Of a DNA stretch of 64,000 bases, positions 9,222 through 19,600 are shown piece by piece. The first letter of the stretch is position 1, and every line of letters begins with the position of its first letter. The DNA comes from Rhizobacter sp. AJA081-3 (GTDB lineage Bacteria > Pseudomonadota > Gammaproteobacteria > Burkholderiales > Burkholderiaceae_C): the NCBI RefSeq assembly GCF_017795745.1, contig NZ_CP059067.1, positions 3,534,001 to 3,598,000 on the forward strand. The letters run 5' to 3'. The position numbers and the translations under genes are program-made. Under the pieces are notes generated by a model. That model had not been told where the DNA came from. It saw only the letters and a list, made by a program, of their open reading frames with translations, and ran no database searches.

Positions 9222-11354
9222 TCACGGCAGGTAGTTCAGGCCCTCGGGCAGCGGCAGCGAAATCGGCACCTCGAAGAACGGGCCGGCGCCATCGGGGTCG
9301 ATCACGGTCGTGCCGTGGGTGGCGAAGAAGACCGCGATCTGCTGCTGTGCGGCCACTGCATAAGGCGCCGTGCCGGCCGCACCGATGTTGGTCAGGAAGG
9401 TGTGCGGGTTCTTCGGCACCGTCGGGTCGGCCGCCACGGCCAGGTCGTTGCGGAAATACACCGCGCGATCGGCCAGGTCGCCGGCGCGGATGATCGCCGT
9501 GCTGGTCGGGTTGGGCACCGTGACGTCGCCCTTGGCGAACTGGATCAGCACCGGCTTGGCCGCATGGCCCGGCAGCGGGTTCTTGCGGATGCGCTCGGCA
9601 TACGACACCGGGTTGCCCGACTGCTGCACCCATTCGTTGCGGTCGAGCAGTTGCTGGATCGCCATCGCGCCGGCCACGTTGTTGATGCGCGGCGGCTCGT
9701 TGCGCAACGGCATGTTCTCGTTGAACTCGATGCCGGTGGGGTTGGGGCTCACATTGATGAGCGACGGCAGCCGCGAGATCAGCGCGATGCCGGTCAGCGG
9801 GCGGAATGCGCCGAGCCGCGCGATCTCGGTGATCGAGCCGCCCGGCACGTTGGGCACGCCGGCCTTCAGCGCGGGCTCCACGCCGAGGAAGATGGTGCCG
9901 TAGATGCCGCCGAAGGACTGGCCGGCGTAGTAGATGCGCTGCGAATCCAGGTCAGCCGTGCCGTCGCCGTCGACGTCCATGCCCACCTCCACCTCGCGCA
10001 CCAGTTGCATCAGGTCGACCACCGTCTGGCGCAGGCCGTCGCGGCTGCCGATCACGGTGCGCGGCGCTGCGGCGTTGACACCCTCGGTGGAATCGATCGT
10101 GCCGTTGCCGTCCTGGTCGAAGCCGCGGCCGCCCGCGTTCACCACCACCGGCGTGGCGCCGTTGCGCAGCACGTTCAGCGTGCCCAGCGCACCGCCGCCG
10201 TGGCCCACGACGTTGATCGACAGCGTGGCGATGCCGCGCGAGGCCAGCACCGAGGCCACCGTCCACGGCGCGCCGTACATGGAGTCGGTGAAGCCGTGGC
10301 CGAAGATCGCCACCGGCCAGCCACCGGCCGGCCTGGCGCCGGCAGGCACGAACAGTTGCAGCGTCAGCTCGTTGCTGCCCTGCGGCTGCGGCTGCCCGTT
10401 CAGCGTTCCGGTGGCAGGGATGTGTTTCTGCGCCGTCTGGTAGTCGGGCGAGCGGAACTTGCCGTAGGCGATCTGCGCCACGGCGCCCGGCACCACGCCG
10501 AGGGCGGGGGTCGGCAGGAAGCCCGGCGTGAACGCTGGCGCGGCGCCGGTCTGACGATTGAACTGGATGCCCAGCACCTGCGCCGCGGGGAACACCGAGC
10601 GCACCGCGCCCGTGCCATCGTTGCCGGCCATGAAGTCCACCGGCGCCGGCGTGGACGCCTTGATCTGCCGCGAGATCTTGGCCAGGTCGGCGGTGGTGCT
10701 CTGCGTGGTGAAGAGCGTTGCCGCCACCACCTTGTCGCGGCCGCGCTGGCCATGGCGCATGGCATCGCGAAGGTCGCGGCGGTACTCCGAGTGCCCGCGG
10801 CCACGCGCGCCGCGATCGTCGTCGTCGTCGTCGCGTGCCGCCTGGATGCGCTTGCCGCGGCTGTCGCGCACGCCGTCAGTGACGATCAGCACGTAGCGGG
10901 AATGTTCCTGCAGCAGTTCGTCGGATTCGAAGGCGAGCGTCTTCGTCGCCGGGTCCCACAGCACCTGGTTGATGCCGACCTTGTGGCCGAAGCCGCGCAT
11001 CGTCATCGTGTCGCCGAGGTTGAGCAGGTACACCGTGCTGCTGTTCACCGTGGTGGGATCGATGTCGCCCGTGAAGGGAACGGTGATGCGCGGTTGCGTC
11101 GAGAAGCCGTCGAGGGTGTTGATGACGGCGATGTCGGCGCAGTCGCTCGGCCGCACGGCGCAGTCGGGCTGCGGCAGCGCCACGCGGCGGAAGGTGATGT
11201 TTGACCAGTCGCGCACCGTGAAGCGGTCGCTCGGGAAGATGGTCGCGGCCGGGTCGCCGGCGTCGTTGCGGATGCTCACGCCGTCGGCAGCGGCAGCGAG
11301 CGGAACGAACAATGCGCAGGCGAGCGCCAGCCGGCGCAAAGGGGAACGGTGCAT
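9222..11354 (-). CDS. Large secreted esterase/lipase-like alpha/beta hydrolase
   Basis: 710-residue protein with a cleavable signal peptide (MHRSPLRRLALACALFVPLA, then AAAADG). After a beta-rich N-terminal domain comes an alpha/beta-hydrolase half: GHGFTDS resembles an oxyanion-hole loop, and YAGQSFGG carries the nucleophile Ser at about residue 480. Two calcium-loop-like motifs lie between them (DQDGNGTIDS and DVDGDGTADLDS). An acidic run of six Asp (around residue 175), encoded by a GTC/GAC triplet repeat, is followed by an Arg/Gly/His-rich stretch. Family resemblance is to secreted virulence-type lipases; the substrate is unknown. AAGGAG precedes ATG 11354. Confidence 0.72.
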   Translation of the reverse strand: MHRSPLRRLALACALFVPLAAAADGVSIRNDAGDPAATIFPSDRFTVRDWSNITFRRVALPQPDCAVRPSDCADIAVINTLDGFSTQPRITVPFTGDIDPTTVNSSTVYLLNLGDTMTMRGFGHKVGINQVLWDPATKTLAFESDELLQEHSRYVLIVTDGVRDSRGKRIQAARDDDDDDRGARGRGHSEYRRDLRDAMRHGQRGRDKVVAATLFTTQSTTADLAKISRQIKASTPAPVDFMAGNDGTGAVRSVFPAAQVLGIQFNRQTGAAPAFTPGFLPTPALGVVPGAVAQIAYGKFRSPDYQTAQKHIPATGTLNGQPQPQGSNELTLQLFVPAGARPAGGWPVAIFGHGFTDSMYGAPWTVASVLASRGIATLSINVVGHGGGALGTLNVLRNGATPVVVNAGGRGFDQDGNGTIDSTEGVNAAAPRTVIGSRDGLRQTVVDLMQLVREVEVGMDVDGDGTADLDSQRIYYAGQSFGGIYGTIFLGVEPALKAGVPNVPGGSITEIARLGAFRPLTGIALISRLPSLINVSPNPTGIEFNENMPLRNEPPRINNVAGAMAIQQLLDRNEWVQQSGNPVSYAERIRKNPLPGHAAKPVLIQFAKGDVTVPNPTSTAIIRAGDLADRAVYFRNDLAVAADPTVPKNPHTFLTNIGAAGTAPYAVAAQQQIAVFFATHGTTVIDPDGAGPFFEVPISLPLPEGLNYLP

Positions 11355-11430
11355 CGATGTCTCCTTGACGCGCGGCATGTTGGTGTTGTGGACAGAAAGC
11401 GCCGTCGCGGTCCCGCAGCATGCGCCGTCC

Positions 11431-11444
11431 TTGACGGACGTCAA
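11431..11444. promoter_or_regulatory. Short inverted repeat upstream of esterase gene
   Basis: TTGAC and GTCAA flank a 4-base centre (GGAC) 77 bp upstream of the esterase start, in the 159-bp gap after the BTAD regulator gene. Its position fits an operator for the adjacent regulator, but the arms are short and no convincing -10 box pairs with the TTGACG on the minus strand. Confidence 0.25.
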
Positions 11445-11513
11445 TCGCGTTTCCCCCGACGAGATGGTGCGCCTGCGTGTCACCGTGGCGACACACTGCA
11501 CCGGTCGTTGCAG

Positions 11514-14500
11514 CTATCCGATCGCGCCACCGGCCCGCAGCGCCGCGAGCCGGTCGGCCAAGGTCGGCTCTCGCGCAGCGGCGGCAAGCAGGTCGCGGTT
11601 CACCGGGTTGCGGTTCAGGAACGAGTCAACGAACTCGGCGGGCATGTCTGCGGCCACCGCCTGCGCGATCCAGTCCACGCCCTGCTGCAACGCAGCCACG
11701 GCCGCCGATGGAACGCGGTCGCGCAGGGCTTGCGCGATCGCCCACCACGCCAGGGGCGGGTAGCCGCTCACGCCGCCCGCGGCGAGACTGTCACGCAGGG
11801 TCAACGCTTCGTCGGCCGCTGCCGCCGCATCACCTGCTTCGAGCAGTGCCACGACGCGTTCGGCGCGAGCGCCACGGGCCTCGGCAGAGATGTCATGCGA
11901 GAGCGCCCGCTCGATCGTCCCGGCCAGAGCCGCCGCCCGCTCGGCCGCAGGTTGGGTCCCGAGCCGGGCGCGCTCGAGCGTCAACTGCGGTCGCACGTCC
12001 TCCCCGGCTTCTTCTCCGGTGGGCATGGGCCCGCCGAGCTGGCCGGCCACCCAGAGCTGCAAGCGCAACGCGAGCGCCCTGGCCCGATACCCCGCGGCCA
12101 GGCCAGGGCAGGCCTGCACTTCGGCCAGCGCCTGAATCGCCAGATGCGGGCGGCCCAGTTCGGCGAGGATCAGTGCACGCTCCAGCGGCACCATGCCAGC
12201 CACGCTCCCCAGGTCGCCGGCAAACCGTTGCCGATGCGCCTGAAGCGTCTTCAGCGCGTGCGCATGGCGTCCGCAGCGGCGCAATGCGCGGGCCGTTGCC
12301 GTGGCGACGAACGTCCAGGTTTCGGCGCCGTCCTCGACGCGATCCAGCACACGGGCCGCCTGGTGCAACAGGGCCAGCATCGCGTCGAACTGCCCGAGGT
12401 TCTCCTGCAGAATCGCCCGCTCGTGCCAGTTCAACGCCAGTTCGCGCCAGGATTGCAGGGCTTCGAGATCGGCAGCTGTCTGCTCCATGACCTCGCGCGC
12501 CTCGGCAAAGCGCTTCAGGCGACACAGCACGACGCCCAAGGAATGCATGGACTCCGCCGCCGCGCGGGTGTCGCCGAGCTCGCGCCACAGCTCGGCACTG
12601 CGCCGCATCGGGGCCTCGGCTTCGGCCGTGCGCCCGGTCCAGAAGGCTGCCGCAGCAAGTGCCATGCACCCGTAGGCTTGCAGCTTGCGGTCACCTGCCG
12701 GATCCGCGTAGGCCAGGATCGCGAGGGCATGTCGCTCGAGGCCCGGGTAGTCGCCCTCGAAGTCGGCCACACGGACGGCCATGAGCTCGGCCATCGCGCG
12801 CTGGCGCTCGGTGCGGGCCAGGTCGTGCAGGCGGTCACGCAGGGCACGCAGGCGCGCCGCGTCCGACAAGCGCCCCTGGGATTCGGCCGCTTCGAACAGC
12901 TGATCGAAAGCCTGCGCCTGCTGCCCGGCGGCCAGCAGCAGGTCGGCCGCGGTCTCGTGGTGCTGCGCCGCGACACCCGGCTGGAATCCGGCCAGGGCAC
13001 GCTGCGCCGCGGCCACCAGATGCGGCACCGCGCGCAGCCCTTCGCCTGCCTCTTGCCAGTGCGAGGCGATGCGTGCCGGCTCGGCGGCGCGGCCTTCCAG
13101 GTGCGCAGCGAGGTCGGCGTGGATCCTCTTCGCGACCGGGGCCGGCAGCGAGCGCAGCGTGGCCTCGTGCACCAGGTCGTGGGCGAAGGCGTCGTCTCGC
13201 AGCACCTGCGCCGCCTCGAGCTCGGCCCAGCGGTCGGCGAGGCCGAGCGCGCCGACGCCGAGCACCGCCTCCGCGACCTGCACGTCGAAATCCACGCCAG
13301 CCACCGCGGCGAGCCTCGCCAGTTCCAGCGCGGCCGGCGAGAGCAGCCGCAAGCGCCGCTCGATCAGCACGCTGACGTTGGCGGGAACGCCGCCGCGGCC
13401 GCCGGGACCCATGCCGAGCTTCAGGGTCTCCAGCGCGAACAGCGGGTTGCCGCCGGTGCGGCGCACGAGCTCTGAGGCGATGGCCTTGCCATCGATGCCG
13501 GGCAGGCCGAGCGAGTCGACGAGTGCCGCCATCGCCACCGCGGACAGCGGCTCGACGTCGACCCGGTAGAGCACGCCGGCCTCCTGCAGCGTGTCGCGCA
13601 GTACCGCGGCAGCCGCTCCGCCCTCGGCCGGGCGCTGCGCGAACAGCCAGTGCAGGCCCTGCTCGCCGCCTTCACCGGCCAGCGCGAGCAGCATCTCGAC
13701 GCTCGCGTCGTCGGCGAAGTGCAGGTCGTCGATGGCCACGGCCTCGGCCGACGCGCGCGCCAGAACCTGGCACACCGCGTTCTGCAGCAGCAGGCGCTGG
13801 CCTTCGGCCGGCAGCGGCACGGAAGGCGCGAGTTCAGGCAGCACGCGGGCGAGATGCTGCCGCTGCTCGGGCGCGATGGCGTCTGCAGTGCGCGGCAATG
13901 CGTGACGCAACAGCCGCGCCAGCGTCGCATACGGAATGGCCGCATCGCCGGGCCGCCCCTGCACGACGGCCAGGCGGCGATCGCGGCCGATCTCGGCGAC
14001 GAGCCGCGACTTGCCCATGCCGGCCTCGCCGAGCAGCAGCACCACGCCGCCGGCGTCCCAGGCGTCACGCACCGCGGCCAACTCGCGCTCGCGGCCGATC
14101 AGCCGCGGCGGGCGCATCAGCGTGGGCAGGGCGCGGCGCGCCACGGGTGCGACCAGCGCCGGCACTGCAGAGTCACGCAGAGCCTGGGCCAGCGCTTCCG
14201 TGTCAGCGTGCGGACGCGCGTGGTGGGTGTGGGCCAGCTGGTGCACCAGGCGCTGGTGCACCGCCAGGCCCGCGGCACTGTCGCCGCGCAGGTAGTGCAG
14301 CCGCATCAGCTCGCGGTGCGCGCCTTCGGCATCGGGATCGGCGGCGAGCAGGGCCTCACCGGCAGCGAGCGCGGCGTCGAGGTCGCCGTCGGCCTCGGCA
14401 TGCGCGATACGCTCACGCAGCAGCGCGGTCTGCGTGGCATGGTGGCTGCTGCGTCGTGCGGCGAGCCACACAGCGAACTGCGGGCTGTCGGCGAAATCGA

Positions 14501-14909
14501 GCTGCCCCAGCAGCGGCGCGCCGGCCTGGCCGGCCGCCATCAGCACACCGGGTGCCAGGGCCAGCACGTCGCCCTCGGCCAGCAGCGGCACGCCGAAGCT
14601 CTTGCGAAAGCGCAGCATTTGCTGCCGCAGATTGCGCCGGGGGTCGTCGGAGTCGGGCCACAGCCACTGCGAGGCGCGCTCGCGCGTGCAGTCGGGCTCG
14701 AGCGCAGCCAGCGCGCACAGAGCGGCAGCGCGGCGCTCGAGCGCCACGGCCTGGGCGCCGTCGAGTTGCACGAGCGGATCGCCGTACAGCAACAGGCGCG
14801 CGACGGCGATCCTTGGGCTCGGGGCCTTGGACTCGGGGCGCGCGCGGTCGGCAGACTGGGGCATGCGAGACAGGTGGTATCCAGCCAGGGCGGCAAGCGG
14901 TGTGGACAT
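11514..14909 (-). CDS. BTAD/AAA-ATPase/TPR transcriptional regulator
   Basis: 1131-residue regulator of the large ATPase (STAND-like) class. Residues about 30-110 resemble an OmpR-type winged helix (RERASQWLWPDSDDPRRNLRQ...), and 130-250 form a bacterial transcriptional activator (BTAD) helical domain. An AAA/NB-ARC-type ATPase follows with Walker A LLLGEAGMGKSRLV (GEAGMGKS about 293-300) and a Walker B-like AVAIDDLHFADD. The remaining half is TPR-like helices. Such proteins sense a ligand or partner through the TPR region and activate transcription in an ATP-dependent way. Start ATG 14909 is preferred; ATG 14864 is possible. It sits between secreted-protein genes, which are candidate targets. 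Confidence 0.78.
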   Translation of the reverse strand: MSTPLAALAGYHLSRMPQSADRARPESKAPSPRIAVARLLLYGDPLVQLDGAQAVALERRAAALCALAALEPDCTRERASQWLWPDSDDPRRNLRQQMLRFRKSFGVPLLAEGDVLALAPGVLMAAGQAGAPLLGQLDFADSPQFAVWLAARRSSHHATQTALLRERIAHAEADGDLDAALAAGEALLAADPDAEGAHRELMRLHYLRGDSAAGLAVHQRLVHQLAHTHHARPHADTEALAQALRDSAVPALVAPVARRALPTLMRPPRLIGRERELAAVRDAWDAGGVVLLLGEAGMGKSRLVAEIGRDRRLAVVQGRPGDAAIPYATLARLLRHALPRTADAIAPEQRQHLARVLPELAPSVPLPAEGQRLLLQNAVCQVLARASAEAVAIDDLHFADDASVEMLLALAGEGGEQGLHWLFAQRPAEGGAAAAVLRDTLQEAGVLYRVDVEPLSAVAMAALVDSLGLPGIDGKAIASELVRRTGGNPLFALETLKLGMGPGGRGGVPANVSVLIERRLRLLSPAALELARLAAVAGVDFDVQVAEAVLGVGALGLADRWAELEAAQVLRDDAFAHDLVHEATLRSLPAPVAKRIHADLAAHLEGRAAEPARIASHWQEAGEGLRAVPHLVAAAQRALAGFQPGVAAQHHETAADLLLAAGQQAQAFDQLFEAAESQGRLSDAARLRALRDRLHDLARTERQRAMAELMAVRVADFEGDYPGLERHALAILAYADPAGDRKLQAYGCMALAAAAFWTGRTAEAEAPMRRSAELWRELGDTRAAAESMHSLGVVLCRLKRFAEAREVMEQTAADLEALQSWRELALNWHERAILQENLGQFDAMLALLHQAARVLDRVEDGAETWTFVATATARALRRCGRHAHALKTLQAHRQRFAGDLGSVAGMVPLERALILAELGRPHLAIQALAEVQACPGLAAGYRARALALRLQLWVAGQLGGPMPTGEEAGEDVRPQLTLERARLGTQPAAERAAALAGTIERALSHDISAEARGARAERVVALLEAGDAAAAADEALTLRDSLAAGGVSGYPPLAWWAIAQALRDRVPSAAVAALQQGVDWIAQAVAADMPAEFVDSFLNRNPVNRDLLAAAAREPTLADRLAALRAGGAIG

Positions 14910-14943
14910 TCTGCAGCCTGGGGTGGTCAACGCGAGGGCGCGA

Positions 14944-16095
14944 TCAGCGTGCAGGCGGCGGGCAGTCGACGCTGCCCGACTTGTCCTTCTTGCCTCCCAG
15001 AGCACCCAGAAAGCCGCCCACCGCCGCACCCACGTTGCGCCCGTGGCCGCCGCCGAGCGCAGCGCCGCCCACCACGGCGCCCGCATCGGCGGCCGTGGTG
15101 ACCGAGGCGGCGTCCTTCGGCGCGCAGGGGTCCGCCGCCGCCGGCCTGGCCGCCTGCGCCGGCGCAGGCGCGGCCACGACAGCCGTCGCAGCGGCAGCGC
15201 CAGTGGCGGCCACGGCACCGCCCGTCGCAGCGGGGGTCGCTGTGTTGCTCGCCTTGGCGGGCGGCGCCGCGCCGGCGCGCCGCAGCGCAACGGTGATCGT
15301 CGCCTTGCCGCCGATGCGCCCCGGCACGTCGACCGTGCGCGTGGCCTCGAACGACTGCGCATCACGCGGCATGTCGAACACTTGCACCGGCAGCAGCGGC
15401 AGGCGCAGCGCCATGGTGCGCTGCGCGCCGTCCTTCGCGTCGCTGCTGTCCCATTCGCCGGCGGCAGCGGGCTTGTCCATGCGTGTGACCTTCTGGACGG
15501 CGTAGCGCACCTGCGCAGGGTCGAGGTCGACCGCCGGTGGCTCGAAGTGCAGCTTGCCGTCGACGCGATCGATCTGCACGAAGGGGTCGTTCAGCTTCGC
15601 CGCACCTGGCCCCTCGGCGGCCATGGCGATGCGCGTGCGCAGGTGTTCGACGCGGCCGAACTTGCCGGCCCGCTCGCGATTGAGATCGCCCGCGCCCTCG
15701 CCGTCGGCCTTGGCCAGCCGGGCGGCGCTGTCGATCACCTCCTCGGCGTCGAGCTTCATCCAGGCCGGATTGCCGGCGCGGCCGGAGCGGCTGATCCACG
15801 AGTCGTATCGCTGCTCGTTGTTCTTATCGGGCATGTTGCTGGCCACCGCGCCGCGCACCTTCTGCGTGTAGTTCAGCGTGCCGCGCACCTCTTGCTGCAC
15901 GCGCCAGGTGGTCTTCTCGCTCACCAGCGTGTCGGGGCCGCGGCGCTCGCCGGGCTTGCCGGTCTGCTGGCCGGAGGCGTCGTAGCGCACCGTGTAGTCG
16001 ATGGCCCACTGCGCGTGGGCGGGCAGCGTGGCGGCAAGCAGCGTGGCCGCGCCGAGGGCGGCGGTGGCGATGCGGGCAAGGGCTTGTTGGGTCAT
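14944..16095 (-). CDS. Secreted protein with Ala-rich and glycine-zipper-like tail
   Basis: 383-residue protein. The signal peptide ends at LPAHA, before QWAIDYTVRYDASGQ. The central region is a hydrophilic domain of about 240 residues that I do not recognise. From about 280 the chain becomes Ala/Pro-rich, followed by a glycine-rich segment (AGAVVGGAALGGGHGRNVGAAVGGFLGAL) resembling a glycine-zipper, and a C-terminal CPPPAR. GGAG lies upstream of ATG 16095. It lies 34 bp upstream of the regulator gene and may be cotranscribed with it. Outer-membrane association is a guess based on the zipper. Confidence 0.65.
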   Translation of the reverse strand: MTQQALARIATAALGAATLLAATLPAHAQWAIDYTVRYDASGQQTGKPGERRGPDTLVSEKTTWRVQQEVRGTLNYTQKVRGAVASNMPDKNNEQRYDSWISRSGRAGNPAWMKLDAEEVIDSAARLAKADGEGAGDLNRERAGKFGRVEHLRTRIAMAAEGPGAAKLNDPFVQIDRVDGKLHFEPPAVDLDPAQVRYAVQKVTRMDKPAAAGEWDSSDAKDGAQRTMALRLPLLPVQVFDMPRDAQSFEATRTVDVPGRIGGKATITVALRRAGAAPPAKASNTATPAATGGAVAATGAAAATAVVAAPAPAQAARPAAADPCAPKDAASVTTAADAGAVVGGAALGGGHGRNVGAAVGGFLGALGGKKDKSGSVDCPPPAR

Positions 16096-16126
16096 GGCGT
16101 TCTCCGCGGTGTGGTGTGGCCGCACT

Positions 16127-16441
16127 TCACCTCGTGCGCACGGTGATGCGGTAGCAGGTCTCCTGGCGCACGGTGGCGTTGTCGGCTTGAACGGCACCCG
16201 CTGCCCCACCCTGGCCACCACCGCGTCGGGCTGCAACTGCACCCGCTCGGCGGCAACGGCGAGCACCAGCTCGGAAGCAAGCGGCGCCAGCGAGCATCAG
16301 CTCGGAAGCGAGCGGCGCCAGCGGTTCCTCGCCCGCGCCGGCCGGGCGCGGCATCAGCGGCGCCAGGTCGGCAGACTCTTCCGCAGAAGGCGCCGCACCG
16401 CTCCGGGCGAAGGCGGCGGGCAGGGCCAGGGTGTTGGTCAT
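16127..16441 (-). pseudogene. Small exported-protein gene with compensated double frameshift
   Basis: An open frame of 104 codons runs from ATG 16441 to TGA 16127, with a short hydrophobic leader (TNTLALPAAFA). It appears scrambled in the middle. A 31-bp tandem duplication (16261-16322) shifts the frame by +1, and an apparent 1-base loss near 16165-16170 restores it. Between these points the natural coding frame is the alternative one (VAAERVQLQPDAVVARVGQR), where 27 of 28 codons end in G/C, against 11 of 28 in the frame now used. The ends are in one frame (final residues ETCYRITVRTR). The family is unrecognised. Translation might begin further upstream (ATG near 16585). This is the only content seen in the gap 16096-16611. 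Confidence 0.5.
16261..16322. repeat. 31-bp tandem duplication
   Basis: Two adjacent 31-base copies, 16261-16291 and 16292-16322, each beginning GAGCA[C/T]CAGCTCGGAAGC, differ at only two positions (6 and 19). The unit length is not a multiple of three, so it changes the reading frame of the small minus-strand gene it lies in. Confidence 0.92.
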
Positions 16442-16611
16442 CAACAACGCCAGCCGGGCCCGTGCCCACCCACCGATCAGGCAGCAACCGCGCGGCCGGG
16501 CTCCCGCACGTACGAGACTCGCAGGGCACCCGCTGCGAGCATCACTCGTGAGCAGCTGCGTGGTTTCAGACAAGCGGGCGCGCATGGGACGGTCGCCCCG
16601 CAGGCCCGCCA

Positions 16612-19600
16612 TCAAGGTACCGTCACCATCGTCGGCGCGGACCTGTTGGCGATGTCGCCCAGCGCGAAGCGCAGATTGCTGCCCCAGGCGTAGACCACAT
16701 TGCCCGGGCCGATGACCAGTGCATGCGTATTGCTGGCCGAGAGTGCGGTGAAGCCGCTCAAGCCCGGGGAGGCCACCGGGCGCGGGATGGGCTGGCTGCC
16801 GCTCGCGACCGGCCCGAGCAGACCGCTGGCGCGGCTGCCCCAACCCAGGATCTGCCCGTTCTTCAGCGCCAATGTGGCCGCGCTGGTGCCGCTGGCCAGG
16901 GCCGTGACGCCGGTCAGTGTGTCGGCGCAGGGCAGCCCCGTGCAGGTCTCGGCCAGAACCGCCACCGGGCCGAGCATGCTGCCGCCGATCACGCTGCCCA
17001 GGCCCAACTCGCCGGCGCCGTCGTAGCCGCTGGTCACCACGGAACCATCGGCGCGCACCACGAGCAGCGAATAGTAGAAGCTCATGCCGAAGCTGCGCGC
17101 GTTGCCCCAGGTGTTGGGCAGCAGGAGCGGGCCACCCAACCCGCCGACGATGCCGCTGCCGGACGGCGCGACACCGAGGCCGCCGTACGGGTTGGCGCCC
17201 AGGCCGTAGACGCGACCGTCCTCGAGCGCGATGACCAGCGGCGGCGAGCCCGAGGTCGTCTTGCCGGTGAAGATCAGCGCGGGCGGTGAATCGGCCGGCA
17301 GACCCGGCATGGCGAAGGCGACGCCTGTGGAGCCGTAGCCTTGCCCGAGCAGCGAGCCGACGAACCACACCGTCTTGGCCGAGCCGGGGTTGCAGTCGGT
17401 GGTGGTGCCGGCACTGCTGATCGCGCGGATCATCGCCAGCTGCTCGCCGCCACCGGCGATGGCGCACACCCGGTCCACCGGCTGCGGCACGTTGTTCACG
17501 CGTTCCAGCACTTCGACCGGCGCCGCTTCGTTGTCGCGCGGCGGGATCGAGCTGCCGAGGCTGCCGTTGCCGTCGCCGCCGCGGCCGTCGGAGCCGGCAA
17601 GGGCGCGGCCCCAGTGCAGCACGCGGCTGCCGGCGCTTCCGGGCTCGCCCTTCAGCGCCCAGTAGCTGTTGAACCAGCCGCTGATCTCGCGCACATCGGT
17701 CAACACCGTCGGGTACATGCGCACCGGACGCTGCGCCTGGTTGGCCTGGAGCAGGTTGGTGTACTGCACAGCGCCGTCGTTGCGGATGTATTGGCCCCAG
17801 GCCCAAACGCTGCGGTCGGGCCGCAGCACCATGCTCCATTCCTGGCCGGCGACGATCTGCGTGGCGGTCAGCGCGTTGGCGGGTACCACGGGCGTCACGG
17901 TGAGCCGCGCGTCGCGGCTGGTGGTGCATGCACCGTTGGCGAGCGGGCCGTTGCAGACGATCACGCGCACCGTCGCGCCGTCGTCGCTGGCCTGCAGCGG
18001 GCCGATGTCGAAGGTGCTGCCCCCAAGCGGCGCAGTGGGCGCGCCGATCCGCACCCAGTAGTACGAGAGCGGCCCGTTCGCGCTGGCCACGACGCTGAAG
18101 GTGGCCGTGCCGCCCTCGGGCGCGCTGACGTCGGCCACGTCTTGCGTGATGACGGGCACCGCCGGTGGCGCGGTGACCGTCAGCAGGGCACCGTTGCCGA
18201 TGGCCACGCCGCCCGGGCTGTAGACGACCACGTTGTAGACCGCCCCATTGTCGGCGTTGGTGGTGTTCGCTGTCGTGTAGCCGGTGCACGAGGTGGCCCC
18301 TGAGATGGCCACGCCGTTGCGTGTCCACTGGCACTGCGGCGCGGGGTTGCCGGCGACGGCGAGGCTGAATGCCGCAGCCTGACCTTCGACAACGCTGCGG
18401 CTGGCCGGTTGGGCGGTGATGCTCGGCGCGCCCGGTGCGGCGATCACGGCCAGGCCGGCGGCCGTGCTGGTCACGCTGCCGGCCTCGTTGGTGATGGTGA
18501 CGGTGTAGTTGCCGACGTCGCTGCCGCCCGCCGCGTCGATGACGAGCACGGGCGAGGTCGCGCCCGGCAGCACGCTGCCGCCGCGCGACCACTGGAAGGC
18601 GAGGCTGCCAGCCCCGCTGGCACCGACCGCCAGCACGGCGCGCTGGCCCTGCGCCACGGTCAGCCCGACCGGCGGCGCGACGATGGTCGGCGGCTGCAGC
18701 CCTGGTTGCAGCGGCTGCACCGTCAGGCGCGCCGGCAGGCTGCGCACCGTAGCGCCACCGCTGCTGACCACGGCGACGTATTCGCCCGCCTGATCGGCGA
18801 TGACACCGGTGAGCGACAGGATCGGATCGGTCGCGCCGACGACCGTCTGGCCGTCGCGTTCCCAGCGGTAGGTCAGCGGCGCCGCGCCGGTGGCGACGAC
18901 CGCGAAGGCCGCATTGCCCCCGGCCTGCACCGACTGCGCGGCCGGGCCGCTGACGATGCCCAACGGCGGCGGTGGCGTGGCGCTGCCGGTGCCCACCGTG
19001 AGTCGCGCCGCGCGGCTGCGCACGGTGTCCTCGGCGTTGCCTACTTCCAGCGCGTAGAGGCCGGCGTTGGCGGCGTTGACGCTGCCCAGCGCCAGCGTCG
19101 GCGCGTTGGCGCCGGGGATGCGCGTGCCGTTGAATGTCCACTGGTAGGACAGCGGCGCGGCGCCGTCGGCCAGCGCGGTGAACACCGCGGTCTGCCCGTT
19201 GCCCACGCTCAGGTCCTGCGGTTGCACCGTGATCGAGGGCGGCGTGAGCCCGGTGGTGACGTTGATCGTCGCGGCCTGCGAGGTTGCCGTGCCGCCGAGT
19301 GTCGTGTAGGTGGCGCGGAACTGGCGGCCACGGTCGGCCACCGTCAGCGGCCGCGTGGAGACCAGCGTGTCGGCGCCGGTGCTGTAGTACGCCAGCATGA
19401 ACGGGTCGTAGGCCACGTCCTGACGCACCCGGTTGAACCAGACGGCCGCGTCGACGTTCTGCCACGGCTGATCGTCGGCCGCGCGGGTCTGCCAGGTGAC
19501 TGCCGTGGGCAACGGGAAGCCCTGGAAGGCGACGCCCAGCGACAGGGTCTGGCCGCTGCGGAAGGTCTGGCTGAGCGGCTGGGTCGTGAAGCGCGGCTGC

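Noticed and set aside
13523-15505. Long plus-strand frames opposite the BTAD regulator and secreted protein.
   Set aside because: Arg/Ala/Pro-rich products with no domain, and a clear domain-bearing gene on the other strand.
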